Shown: in pieces, positions 41,511-52,852 of the stretch
How the letters are laid out: each line of letters opens with the position of its first letter
How positions within the stretch are numbered: position 1 is the stretch's first letter
Assembly (NCBI GenBank): GCA_028571685.1
Contig: CM053154.1
Location: forward strand, 2,482,501 to 2,546,500
DNA: 64,000 bases
DNA from: Heterohyrax brucei
Lineage: Eukaryota > Chordata > Mammalia > Hyracoidea > Procaviidae
Direction of reading: 5' to 3'
The notes under the pieces: generated by a model
The model's database searches: none
What the model was told of the DNA's origin: nothing
What the model saw: the letters and a program-made list of their open reading frames with translations, nothing else
Made by a program: the position numbers and the translations under genes

Positions 41511-42839
41511 CTGGTTCTGGTAGCACGGTAATGTTGTGAATGGCTATGGATGTGGCTGTCTTGTTGTCCTCAGTTTAGGCAATTTCCCATCTCTGCCGTG
41601 TCCGGTCCCCCCTTTCGGAGCTGTCTCTGGGGAGGGACCAGCAGCCACCCTGCTCCAGGACCACCTTGGCTCTTCCCTCAAACATCGCAAGGGCTAGCCT
41701 GCAAACCAGGCCAGGACGGCTTGGCAGGGGCGGCCGGCAGCGTATCTAGTTCAGGAGCACCAGTCCCGTCGCTGCCAAGGGCCACTTGGCTGTCAAGGTG
41801 ACAACCACAGCCCACTTGGCCCGGCCCCATGCCACCTGGACCTTCCTTTCAATGCTGACTTCCTCACTGGCCCTGGGGTCAGTCCGAACTCCGGCTGGGT
41901 TCCAAGTGGACCCTTGGTGATTGATCCTGGAGCCTTGGTCCCAGCTCGGCTCCTGTTCTGTCCAGTTAGGGGGTCCCGGGAGGAGCCCTGGGAAGAGCCT
42001 GGCTCCTGAGCCACACCAGCCTGCGTCTACCTCACTTGTGCCTGGCGGGGCCTATGGCTCTCAGGGTCCCTCTGCCCTCTGCCTGCCCATCGCCACGCAA
42101 GGACAGAGACCACTCTCTTCTCTTGCCTGTCCAGGGCACTGCTGGCTTAGAGAATTCCCTGAACTGTGTGGCGTGAGTGACCACGTGGAATGCAACTCAG
42201 GCTGAGATGCTTGTGCTGGTGACCAATTCTAGCCACTTTTTCCTGATTCAGGAATCGGCCACTCTGGGCTCGCAGACACCTGGATTAGGAGAAGTTTGGA
42301 CAGAGATTGCAGCGCAATGCAAGTCAGTCTGCAGCACTCTCCTTCCCTGACGCCGTCCCCAAACCCTGATGGAGAGTTCCTTGACTTCTCAGGCCGGTGT
42401 AGAGACACAGCTTTACTGCGACAGGCCAGGAGGACAAGGCCCAGGAGACTGTGGCGACCAAGCACTGGGTGAGCTGCAGGCCCCTCAAGGAGGGAGCCGT
42501 GCCTTCTCAGCTGCACAGCGGAAGTATCGGAAGCCGCCACTTCCACAGCAAGTCACCCCAGGCTCACCCTCGGACGCTGCTCTGAGGAACAAGGGGTTCA
42601 GTGACAGCTGCATCGACTGTGGAGTAGATCTGAGTGGAGCCACCTGCAGCCGCGCTCCGTGTCCATCCGAAGCTGGTTGGGCCCCGTAGACGTGCACGTA
42701 TGCCACAGTTGGCACGTGAGCGTTAATCCTGGCGACCATAGGAGCCAGGAGCAAACAAGTCACCTGTCAGCCCTGAAGGGCCTGCTATCCCTGTCACACA
42801 GCCTGACATGCTGGTGCATCCACATCTTAGAGCCCAGGG
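41511..42839. other. Unannotated GC-rich sequence
   Basis: GC-rich but CpG-poor to moderate. No exon, repeat or RNA recognised. Open frames around 100 codons, overlapping on both strands. Confidence 0.42.
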
Positions 42840-43240
42840 CTCACTGTGACAAATAACCGTGAAGCAGAGGCCTTAAAGAACAGGCATGTCCAGTCTCGCA
42901 ACGCTGGAGGCTGAGAACCCAGGTCAGAGTCACGGTTGTGTTGATGGCTTCTCATGGCTACTCCGTGCCTGTCTCCTGGGTTCAGCTTGACACTCTTGGC
43001 GTTCCTCAGCTAGTGACAGCTGTGCATCGCTGTGTGCCCCTGTATGTCCCTGTTTGGTCAGCTGTTTGACTGCCTCCCTGTCCTTGCATTTCCAGAGACC
43101 CCACACAGAAGAGAGCAGGACTAGGACCCAGCCAACGCTGATATAACTTACCCGACAACATCATTGGAAGACGCTACCTCCCCACACAATGTGACGTTCA
43201 CCGGCACAGGGGTTAGGGCTCCCACATGCCTTCCTGGGGG
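42840..43240 (-). mobile_element. MaLR-type LTR, antisense, diverged
   Basis: AACGCTGGAGGCTGAGAACC, GGCTTCTCATGGCTAC, and the terminal CACCGGCACAGGGGTTAGGG block follow antisense MST/MLT-type LTRs. More diverged than the nine-copy group elsewhere in the window. Confidence 0.5.
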
Positions 43241-46154
43241 TCACCAGGCAATCTAACACCTGCCCTGAGCACTGGCCAGCAGGTGTCCATCCCAGCGTCA
43301 ACACAGTCAGACAGGACCCAGCTGCAAACAGGCTGTTCCCCTGGTTATTTCCTTCTGTGCTTGTAGCACGTGTCATAGGAAACACACATAGTTTGATCAG
43401 TTTTAAAAGCTCTGTAGAGCTTAATATTATTCATTATGGGAAAGTGCAAAAAACTGGCAGCACAGACAATCACTGAGAAGTGAGTGGGTGTTGTTTCCGT
43501 AGGCTGATGATGTCCACAGCCGAAAAGGAAGAAAACCCACAAAGCGCCGGATGGCCCCGAGTTGTGAGGAGCTGGTGAGCGGGGGCTGGCAGAGCAACTC
43601 TCTGTCCTCTTCAGGATCTGAGGGGAAGGACAGTCTCTGGAGAGCCACCACTTGGAGCAGAGCCTGCCAGCTGCTGCAGCCAGGGCACCTGGTGAAAACA
43701 CAACAGATTCTGCCCCAGGTACCTAGCTGTGATGTTTCCCCGGCTCATGTCCCCTGATGTGGTGACGACCTTTTCTTTCTGAGCAGTGTCTAGTGGACAG
43801 TTCTCTGGCGGTGGAGCCTGGAGGTCACTTTGGAAATTTCCTCCTGGGGGCCCAGGAGTCCTGCTGTGTGCAAACCTGTGCTGAGCCGTGCACAGGCTCA
43901 GACGGCAACTCCAAGGAGCCCCGTCTCCCAGAGCGCCTGCCCCAGGCCAGGTGACCTGGAAAAACACTGACTGTAAATCCCAGCTCAGGTCTCACCCATG
44001 CAGTGTCTGGATGATTCGTTTTTTCCTGAAAAATGTAATGTTGGATTATTCCACAGTGTCCTCTGCCCACTGTGTTGCCCTGATCTGAGGAGGCCTCAGG
44101 CAAGTTCACTGAGTCTTTTGAGGGGCTCCCTGGGGGAGTATGGCCCCAAAGAGCCTTGTGCCAGAGAGGTAGGCAATGCAGGCCAAGCTGCCTTGGGCAG
44201 TGATTGTCCCAGGAGCCTGGGGACAGGTGTGGCCTAGAGGGTGGGGCCTGCCAAGGCCAACAGCACTGGGAAACAATACAGGGGGTGTGGGGGGTGGTTC
44301 CCAGAGGGCTCAGAAGTGTCAGGCCAGCAGGAGCCTCACAGCCCTCTGTGCCATCTAGTGCAGCTGAGGGCAGGACCGCAGGGCCGTGGCCAGTCAGCCT
44401 GGGGCCCTGTGGGGTGGGCTTCTTCTGGCCCCTTCTACATGCTCACCTGGACAGAAGGGGCTTACTCCCTGATGGTCTGTGCAGGTTGGAGACTGTGCAG
44501 GGTGGCAGAGCAGCGGAGCTGCGTCTGGGATGGAGCACGGAGCACCTCCGCAGGTGTCCCTGGCCCCAGCCCTGGCAGCCCCCTGGACCAGCACCCTGTG
44601 ACGCTGCCCCGATCCCTGGAGGAGGCTGTGCCTTGATGGCTTTGTTCTTCAATACGGTTGGCTTCAGGTGGCAGCACGTCTCACCAAGCCCTCTTGTGGG
44701 AAGCCAGATGGAAGAGAATTCTGATCACAGGACCAGGGCCCACCTGCACCGGGCTTGTTCCTTCCCCCACATGGGCCCGGGCTGTGCAATGACTCATTGC
44801 ACCGTGAAAGACACGGTGACCCCCTCTTGCAGAGGGGACGGCCTAGGAACCCCGTGGGGACGTTCCACTCTGCAGCCTGGGGTCGCAGGGAGTTAGAACC
44901 CACAACAAGGTGGCGGGGAGGGGATCCAACACATCAGCACACCGCTGCAGTCTCAGTGGAACGCTCTTGGCCTTGTTGCTTCCCAGCATTGGATAATTTC
45001 AGCAAGAACCTGTCTTTCTTTTACAGAATTAGACCCAAGGCAACGGCTGGCCAGAGGCAGTGTCATGGAGTGCAAGCCACGGTGTCACCACTGGGGTGTG
45101 AAGATCCTGGCCTCCAAGCACCCTGCTGAGGTAGGAGGGCCCCACATCTGAGTGACAAAGACACTTTTGTTCCGCCCACCTTCTGAATCCAACTGGTTAA
45201 AGTCATAAAAAGCATTTTAAAGCATACGGATGAATCCTTTGTGCTGTAAATAAACATGAAAATATTCAGCTTCTTATTTGTTTAGCACTGATTTAAACAA
45301 CAGTGTGCTTTTTTCCCCCAAAGCCTTATGAGAATTCAACAGTTTTGTTTTTTCTTTTGTCCAAGAAACGTCTCTAGAGGTAAACAGAACAGAATTCCTT
45401 CCACATTTTCGGCATGGTGTTTTTTATTCCTCTTTTTTTAAGTCGATGCACTATGCACTGTAAATAAGTGGGGACAAAACCCGTTTTTCAAGACACCACC
45501 ACGTCAGCCGACTTCCCCGGCGGAGCCCCCTGCTGTGACGCACACACTCCAGCAGGAGCGCAGCGCACGCGGCTGTTGCCACAGCAGTGCCACCCGCAGT
45601 GCACAGACACGGGCTCCATCGCCATGCTCAGGGTCGGCTCGGCCCCCAGAGAAACAGCCAAACACAAGCAGAAACTGTGAAAACTGAGACAGAGGGGTCC
45701 CTGGACGCCAGCGACATGCCTCCTGTGCGGAGCCAAACCGGGGTTCTCCACGCCTCCTCGGCAGCGGGGCAGGACGTGAGGGGTGTACCCTCAGCCGCCC
45801 TGGGGCTCCCACACCAGCCTCCCACTGCTCTGGAGCAGCGCCCACATGGTTCACAGACCATATGGCCTGAAGGTGCCCCCTCTCCACCTCGCTGCACCCA
45901 CTCCCTGTCACCACCTCCCTCCAGGTGAACACAACCAGGGCAAGTGGGTACCCCAGCCCACTGGGTCCGGACCCTGGGTACGCAGCAGGCTGGGGACAAG
46001 GGAGGAGTGTCAAGTCTCCCCTGAACTGTTCCCATTACCAGCCAGGCAGGACTTTGGGAGCTGACCGGCATCTCTTGTCAGGCTTGCCTGGCTCCCAGAG
46101 GCACCCAGAGCACCGGACACCTTACAGCAGGTATCCAGTGTGTGGCCTGAGGAT
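43241..46154. other. Unannotated sequence, 2.9 kb, GC-rich
   Basis: No repeat, exon or RNA recognised. 45190-45460 is AT-rich and complex with TTTGTTTAGCACTGATTTAA and could be a conserved noncoding block. The long plus-strand open frame at 44204-44896 (230 codons) overlaps others and has no recognisable domain; 45480-46060 has open frames in four frames at once, as expected from GC-rich DNA. Confidence 0.4.
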
Positions 46155-46579
46155 GCAGAGGGTCATGGCCCGAATCGTGTCTGACCCAAAATTTATATTG
46201 AAGTCTTAATCCCTGTGGCTCTAGGGAAGGTGACCTTGTTGTGGTCAGCATGAGGTCACATGGTGGTCAAAACAAAACAAAACAAACAAAACCCACTGCC
46301 TTCGAGTTGGGTCTGACTCATGGCAACTCTAGAGCAGGATAACTAAATCCTGCACGGCTGTGTCCCCTGAGCAAAGGAGACCTGACGCAGAGTCACAGAG
46401 TGGGGGTGCGGCTGCTGCAGCTGCCAGCCAGGGCCACCCGAGGCTGAAAGGGACAAGAAGCCTCTTCCCCTAGAACGACCCCCTGAGTTCAGACTTGAGT
46501 CTCCACAACTGAGAGAGAATGAATTCCTATTCCTTAAAGCTTCTACTTTGTGGTACAGGCTTCGCTCAGGCTACCGACA
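46155..46579 (+). mobile_element. MaLR-type LTR containing a SINE fragment
   Basis: CCCGAATCGTGTCTGACCC, TTGAAGTCTTAATCCCTGTG at the 5' part; after the SINE piece, CTGAGTTCAGACTTGAGTCT and CTTCTACTTTGTGGTACAGG, ending CTACCGACA. The order is that of the LTR family but divergence is higher than at 17446. Confidence 0.62.
46269..46350 (-). mobile_element. Truncated AfroSINE nested in an LTR
   Basis: AAACAAAACAAAACAAACAA leader, ACCCACTGCCTTCGAGTTGG, GTCTGACTCATGGCAACTCT: the SINE tail in reverse complement. The head side is missing. Confidence 0.8.
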
Positions 46580-47592
46580 AGTTCTGTTCCTAAGCCTGTC
46601 TTTAAGTCGGGTTGGTATGTAAGCTGGAACAGTCGGGTGCCTTTGTATCTCAGGTCAGTTAGTCAAGGGTTCGTCTCAGTACACAGCATGTAGCACACCT
46701 TTCTGTGTGTCCTAACACGAAAGAGGCGTCCCCAGACACACTAAAACATCGGCAACATAATACTGTAGCTATAAATGTGGAAATCGTATTTCAACGTGTG
46801 TTGTAAAGTGCACTCACTGTATGTACCTTGAACCATATGAAATGTCATATGCATCTTGAATTTTTAATACGATAGACTTTATGGGGGTTTGTTCATAACC
46901 ATGAGTTACTTGTACAGAAGTCTGATTTTCATAACCCAGGGGCTGTCTGTGCTTTGTTACAGGAGAGCCACACAGACAGCTAGAGCCGTGTTGTGTGCTC
47001 CAAGTCAGATGGTCCTGCAGGGCTGCTAAGGACACTGTGTTTTTCCTGTTCAGAGACCCTCAGTGCAGCCTCGAGAACGGAGGTTCCCGACGCCCGCCTC
47101 AAGCCGGTGGATTTCAGCACCTGGTGCGTTCTGTTCTGCGCCCTGGTCCCCTGGAGGAACTCCCCAGGGACATCGCCAGCATTCGGTCACTCACAGAATG
47201 GAAGGCCGGTTGAAGCCAGAAGGCAGGACGGACTGCGGACCACAGGAGTGTCCATGGCTTTCAGTCGAGGGCACAGCTGCCTTTCCCTGTGGTAGCCGGT
47301 CCTCGCCAGTCCTCCTCAGGGTCTGCAATTACTGTTACTGGAAAAAAAAAACAGTCTCCAAGTCCAGTGCTGCCTGTCACTACACAGCCAATAGGCAGAG
47401 ACGGATCGGATCTTCAAAAGCGCTTTATTCACATTGCTGGCAACCTGAGACGATGGCAGGTTAGGACCCTAAAAACCATCTGAGCATCTCAGAGCCCCCA
47501 GCGGATTTTATAGGAGGGCTTAGGGACAGGAGAAGGAATAGGTGCCAGGCGTGAGGTGCCGAGCTCCAGTCGGGCTGTGAGGAGGGTCTGGG
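46580..47592. other. Unannotated sequence
   Basis: 46.58-46.95 kb is AT-rich with an unusual style (GTCGGGTTGGTATGTAAGCT, TTATGGGGGTTTGTTCATAA) and may be an unrecognised repeat. No exon or RNA recognised beyond it. Confidence 0.4.
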
Positions 47593-47795
47593 CCAGCCAG
47601 CCAAGTGCCGTCGAGTCAGCAGTGGGCCGTAAATGGGCATCGTCCTGCCTGGTATTCAATCGGGACAAGTTCCTTTAGGAGCTGGGTAAACAATCCCAAG
47701 ATCTTTATGAGTCCCATTCAGAAGGGAGGTTAGCAATTACAATTTTTCTACAGCTGTTAATCCGATCCGACTCGACGGCACTTGGCTTGGCTGGC
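47593..47795. repeat. Inverted repeat of SINE-tail sequence
   Basis: AGCCAAGTGCCGTCGAGTC at 47600-47618 has its exact reverse complement GACTCGACGGCACTTGGCT at 47769-47787; both arms carry further CCAGC/GCTGG extension. Each arm is the terminal part of a SINE tail in opposite orientation with about 150 bp between. The intervening DNA is not SINE-like. Confidence 0.85.
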
Positions 47796-48904
47796 ATTAA
47801 TCCTATTATTACCTTGGCTCACATTTCTCCTGTTTTTGACCAAGGAAGATGAATATCTAAAAAGTACTATGAAGTTCTGAAGTCCTGTTTTGAAATCCAG
47901 GGAAATCCTTTTACTTCCTTGCCCTGTCGCTTCCTCTACCTGACTGACCGTCTTGTCACAGCTCAGCCCAGTCTCACGTCGCGTATTTGATCATACTTGG
48001 GCCTGGCCTGTCAAAGCCAATCACACAGAAGAAGAAAATCACTGCGGAGCTCAGGGCGGGGACCCACCACGGGCCTCAGCAATGCGTCGGCTCCAAAGCA
48101 GGCAGCCCCCACGGGACACACGTGGTCTCTGCACTCACAGAGGCACGGGGCACAGCTTCATTCAGGATCCTGGTGGCGTTTCTTGGTGAAGGACAAGCAA
48201 ATTATGGGGGACACTGCTGGCCATTGCTTTGTTTTGTCTGCATCTACATGAAACCTCAATACCTTCCCACGTGTTTTTCCCTTTTCAAAATGTGTGACTG
48301 AGGGCTTCGTGTGACTAATGCCATGACGATACTCTAAATAATCTGTTCGGTGTTTTCACTGCACCAGCTACTCTGGCATCTTTCCAGAGAGGTACAAAGC
48401 CCCCTCAGCTCCTGGGACCATGATCTCCCTCCTCTTCTTTGCTCTCCTAAGAAGTGGCGTTCAGCCTGGAAAACAGCAGCTAGGAAGGTGGCCTGCCGTT
48501 TGGGTGCCTACACTGTCTTTCTTGCTCCTTAGTCAGAGTGGACCTGACAGGCTAGTGTCACCAGCTGAGGAATTTTTGCATAAGCTTTGTCTTGGCCTGC
48601 TGTAAACAGACTGGCTAGAGTTTTTTGTGACTGCTTCGTGAGGCATATAGTCATCTGTGGGCTACGTGCGTGAAAACATGCAATATTTCTTGTTTAAATG
48701 ATCTATAAACTCTGATGTAAAAATTCTGAAATTCCGTAGAGAGCAGCCTGGGTTGCTGTCGAGTCTCTGCTAGTGTCGTACCTCCTAGTAAACCTGCCTT
48801 CTCTTTCCAGCTTGAAGTCTATTTTACTGGCTCGACTGCTCCAGGGTACGGACCCAAATTGGGTGCCACACAGAGTCCTGCTCTACACTCAGAGGCACGA
48901 GCTG
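47796..48904. other. Unannotated sequence
   Basis: No repeat, exon or RNA recognised. Open frames under 105 codons. Confidence 0.45.
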
Positions 48905-49072
48905 TCTGTTCCTAACTACCAGCCAGAAGGTTGGCAGCTTGGGTCTGCCCAGTGACGCCATGGAAGGAAGGCCTGACAGCCCCATTCTGTAAAATCACAC
49001 CGGTGGAAACCCTCTGGGGCACTGGTCTTCTCTGGCGCACAGAGAGTTGCCTTGAGTTGGAGCGGACTTCAC
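48905..49072 (+). mobile_element. AfroSINE-type SINE, longer subfamily, diverged
   Basis: AGAAGGTTGGCAGCTTGGGT, GGAAGGAAGGCCTGACAGCC, GGAAACCCTCTGGGGCACTG, TTGAGTTGGAGCGGACTTC in order. Confidence 0.75.
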
Positions 49073-49344
49073 TGCAGCCACTTTGGAGTGGTTTCTGTGC
49101 TGGACTCTGGTCAGACCCTACAGTGGCAAAGCTAGAACGCTCACGTCTTTCCTGCAGGGCTCCCAACTGATTGTGGAACGCAAAACCACAAGCCAAAGGC
49201 CGTCTCACACAAGTGCAGCTGAGGAGGAGACCTGGCCTATACTCCATGACCCACGCCAAAAGGATATTTGGGGACCACTGACCATCGTCTGAATACCTAG
49301 AAGTTAAAAGTCAGGCTTATAACAGCTCAAAAAAGACCAAAACA

Positions 49345-49920
49345 AAGAAAATTAGAAAATGAGCGAAGGACTTCAACAGACATTTCTCCAAAGAAGGTAT
49401 GGAAAAAGTAGCAAACACAAGAACAGCTGCTCAGTGTTACTAGTCACGTAAGTGCAAATCCAAAACACAGTAAGACGCCACTTCACACCCCCTGGGACGG
49501 CTCGTCCCTGAACAGTGGAAAGAAACCAGCCTTGTGGAGGACGGTAGAAACTGGAACTCTGGCGCACTGCTGGTGGGAACGTAAGACGGCGCAACTATTG
49601 TGGAAAACAGTTCCCCAAAAAGTTAAACATAGAGTTACCATATTAGGCAACAATTCCATTCCTAGGTGTGGTCTCAGAGGACTCGACAGCAGGGATTCAG
49701 ACAGAGACCCGCAGCCCAGTGGTGCTCGCTGCACTCTTCCCGGTAGCCAAGAGGCAGATCCAACTCTAGGGCCCGTTCACGGATGAATGGCCAAGCACAA
49801 CGTGGCCCATCCACATAATATTCCCACAGCGGAACATTATTCAGCCACAAAGAGAAATGACATTCTGATACACTCTACAACATGGACAAAACTGGAAAAC
49901 ATCATGCCAAGTGAAACATA
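49345..49920 (+). mobile_element. L1 3' region fragment, plus orientation
   Basis: Clear mammalian L1 series: CTTCAACAGACATTTCTCCA, GCACTGCTGGTGGGAACGTA, GTGGAAAACAGTTCCCC, AAAAAGTTAAACATAGAGTT, AACAATTCCATTCCTAGGTG, GGAACATTATTCAGCCACAA and TACAACATGGACAAAACTGG. Ends where a SINE fragment begins. Confidence 0.92.
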
Positions 49921-49924
49921 CCCG

Positions 49925-49995
49925 CACACACACAAAACCCACGGCCGTCCTGTCGGTTCTGACTGATAGCAACTCCGTGAGCTGTCTAGATGAGG
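49925..49995 (-). mobile_element. Truncated AfroSINE, minus orientation
   Basis: CAAAACCCACGGCCGTCCTG, TCGGTTCTGACTGATAGCAA: only the tail half is present. Confidence 0.75.
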
Positions 49996-50030
49996 TGGCG
50001 AGAGGCCACCAGGGCTGCGGCTGAGGCTCA

Positions 50031-50248
50031 GGAGCCCTGGTGGCAAGGGGGATAATTAAGTGTTGGACTGCTAAGCGGACAGTCAGCTGTTCAAACCCAC
50101 CGTCCACTCTGCGGAAGAAGGATGGGGCAGTCTGTCTGCTTCCCTACAGATTACAGCTTCAGAAGCTCTATGGGACAGTTCTACTTTGTCCTGCAGGGTC
50201 CCTATGAGTCGGAATCGACGCAATGACCACAAGTTTGGTTTGGGTTGG
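50031..50248 (+). mobile_element. AfroSINE-type SINE, longer subfamily, plus orientation
   Basis: GGAGCCCTGGTGGCAAGGGG head, AGCTGTTCAAACCCACCGTC, CAGTCTGTCTGCTTCCCTAC (long-subfamily block), GGACAGTTCTACTTTGTCCT, CCCTATGAGTCGGAATCGAC and GTTTGGTTTGGG. Complete, about 218 bp. Confidence 0.93.
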
Positions 50249-50886
50249 GAGGACGAGAGTGGTGGAAAGGAGAGTCCGGTGTTAATGTCGCTGACTCTCT
50301 TTTTGCGGTGATGAAAACTTTCGACGGAGACAGCAGTGCAAGACACACAACAGTGCAACTGTAATTCACGTCCTGGAGTTATATTTTAAAACCACTTAAA
50401 GCGACAAAGTCTGCTATGCATACTTTATTACAATATTTTTTTAAATCAAGCTAGTGGGTTTCTAATATGTTCCATCTTCCCACCTGACAAATATACCTCC
50501 TTATGATGGCACTGAAAAATAGGGGTAAAGCTATTATTTGTATGTTGCTGAAAATGGGCAAAATATCAAAAATGACTAAATTAATCATTGTTTTGCACAT
50601 CTGAATGCTCTGTTGTTATGTTGGCGTGGTCTGAGTAATCCATGAATAATTCATATAGCTTGCTTTTCTCACTTTCATTTCAACATAATCTCCCATGCTG
50701 TTATATAAAAAGTTTACAGAATCTTAGAATATATTTATAGAATTGATTTTTTTTTCCAATAGAGTTCTGTGGAATTAAAAATAGAATGCAATCAATAGCA
50801 TTCAAAATGCAAAAATAAATATAGATATAAAATTTCAAAAAAGTGAAATTGTTTTGTATATTTTAATACTAAGTTTTCTGAATGAT
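50249..50886. other. AT-rich non-repeat block
   Basis: About 500 bp (50390-50880) of AT-rich complex sequence, e.g. TGACTAAATTAATCATTGTT near 50571 (an imperfect palindrome around TTAAT), without repeat landmarks. Candidate conserved noncoding element; decayed L1 is the alternative. Confidence 0.35.
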
Positions 50887-50969
50887 TGTCTTAGTCATCC
50901 AGTGCTACTATAACAGAAATACCACAGGTGAATAGCTTTAACAAGCAGAAATTTATTGTCTCACAACCT

Positions 50970-51122
50970 AAATCAAAACCAAACGCACTGCCGGCATCAA
51001 TTCTGACTCACAGCAACTCTGTACAACAGAGTAGAACGGCCCCATGGAGTTTCCAAGGAGCTGCTGGTGGTTTCAAACCCCAGACGTTTTTGAATAGCAG
51101 CCAATCATTTAGCACCGGGGCT
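50970..51122 (-). mobile_element. AfroSINE-type SINE nested in a MaLR LTR
   Basis: AAATCAAAACCAAACGCACT, CAACAGAGTAGAACGGCCCC, GAGCTGCTGGTGGTTTCAAA, TAGCACCGGGGCTC. LTR sequence (TTTATTGTCTCACAACCTAA before; TGAATTGAGGGCTCCAACTC after) lies on both sides. Confidence 0.9.
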
Positions 51123-51561
51123 CACTTAGTCTGAGAGCCTAGAAATCTGAATTGAGGGCTCCAACTCCAGGGGAAGGCTTTCTCTCTCTTTTGGCTCCAG
51201 GTAAAGGTCCCTGGCCCCCATCTTTCCCTGGTCTAGGAATTTCTCAGCACAGACATCCTGGGTCCAAAGTTAGCATTCTACTCCTGGCTCTTCTTCGTTG
51301 ATAGTGATGCAGTCACTTTCTCTCTGCTTGTTTCCTTCTCTGTTTATCTCTTGTAAGATGAAAGGTGATACAGGTCACACCCCAGGGCAACTTCCCCTTA
51401 CACTGAATCAGCAGTGTCACTTAAGTAAGGGTGCTGCTTTCTACCCTAATCTTCTCTAGCAATAACTTAGTGTTGCTTCTTTAACCACAGGTAACGATTA
51501 GGACTGACAACACAAAGGAAAACTACATCAAATCACCAAATGCAGGACAACCACACAGTAC

Positions 51562-52600
51562 TGTCATGAGCACCCAGAATGTGTTGGGGGCTTTGAGAGG
51601 AACGTACGTAACTACAGGGCTTGGTCTAAGTGATCAGCTTTAATTTAATATCTTGGTTAAAAACACACTTAAGCATGTATTTTGGTTAGAAGCCCACACT
51701 ACATGTATGTTAAATAGCAGCTTAACACACACTGTTATTTGAACACAAACAGGGAAAGGTGTTAGCACCCCAAAACATCTAAAAAGGTTACATTGGTTAT
51801 GTTAGTTCCAGACCACACACAAGCCCACACTGAGTCTCACACAGACTGCACAGCTCAGTCATAACATTAGTATAACACCACTTATACTTTCCTAAAAGTG
51901 GGTTTCCCTCTAAGGAATTTAGGCACTGGCTATGCTCTCACTGTTCAGACTTCAGGAGAGTCCAGAGTAAGCTGATGACATGATGTCTCGGAGGTAGAGC
52001 TGGCAAGGACAGCACAGGAAGCTCAGGCACCAGCAGTCACAGGCACTCAAGCCATCCCTTTAAGGACGACATGGATGAGGTCTCAGCAGCAGACTGGTGG
52101 GCACAGACCCCAGAAGGAAACTGTGCAACCCAGGCCTTTGAGGAGGAAGCAGATAAAGTCTTAGGATCAGGTCACAGCACAGCAGCAGAGCAGTAGTCAC
52201 AGGCCCCTGGGAGTCTGCACACCCCAAATCCAGAGTGCTGGATTTTTGTAATAGTGCAGAAACAAATTATTTTTTCAGTCCTGGCCACTAGTGACCATTC
52301 CATTCTTCTTATCTTCTGGTGCCTTGTTGACTTCTTTCTAGTTGGCTATGTCTTTATCATCTCTCTTGTCATCTGCCACCTTCCGCATTTGGTAGTTGCT
52401 TTTCTAAATTTTTTTTCTTCACTTCGCTTCTTCTTTATGACTTTATATTGTCTCAGCATCTTACTTAGCTTGAACATGGCATTTTATGTTTTAATAGTTT
52501 AGCCAATTCATAATTCAACCAATTATTAACTCATGTTTATGACAAGACTCTACTTCACTGTATGTATATTCTATTTTAATATATACATACCTTCATTTCA
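51562..52600. mobile_element. Candidate solitary LTR of another family, nested in a MaLR LTR
   Basis: 1,039 bp starting TGTCATGAGCACCC and ending CTTCATTTCA, so TG...CA, flanked by AGTAC (51557-51561) and AATAC (52601-52605), 4 of 5 identical. Removal of the interval brings the interrupted MaLR LTR halves together at CACACAGTACTG / ATACTGAAACTCATGCC. The content matches no family I know. A non-LTR origin is unlikely because there is no A-rich end. Orientation not determined. Confidence 0.55.
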
Positions 52601-52663
52601 AATACTGAAACTCATGCCCTAGAAAAACTAACGTATATTTTGAGGAGACACTGTTCAATCCAG

Positions 52664-52829
52664 AAAACTCTGGTTGCATAGTGGTTAAGAGGTAGGCTGC
52701 TAACCAGAAGTTTGGCGGTTTGAATCCATCAGGCACACCTTGGACACCCTATGGGGGATGGGGATTCTGCTCTGTCCTGTAGGGTTACTATGATTTGGAA
52801 TGTACTGGGTACTGATGAGCTTGGTTAGC
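52664..52829 (+). mobile_element. AfroSINE-type SINE at the MaLR LTR/internal boundary
   Basis: CTCTGGTTGCATAGTGGTTA, GGCTGCTAACCAGAAGTTTG, TCTGCTCTGTCCTGTAGGGT, ACTATGATTTGGAATG in order. It is flanked by TTCAATCCAG (52651-52660) and TTCAATCCAT (52841-52850), an apparent target duplication, and the MaLR sequence matches on both sides. Confidence 0.9.
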
Positions 52830-52852
52830 TATGGATTTTATTCAATCCATGA

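Noticed and set aside
44204..44896. 230-codon plus-strand open frame
   Set aside because: Open frames also occur on the other strand over the same bases. Composition is Gly/Pro/Trp/Ser with no recognisable fold or family.
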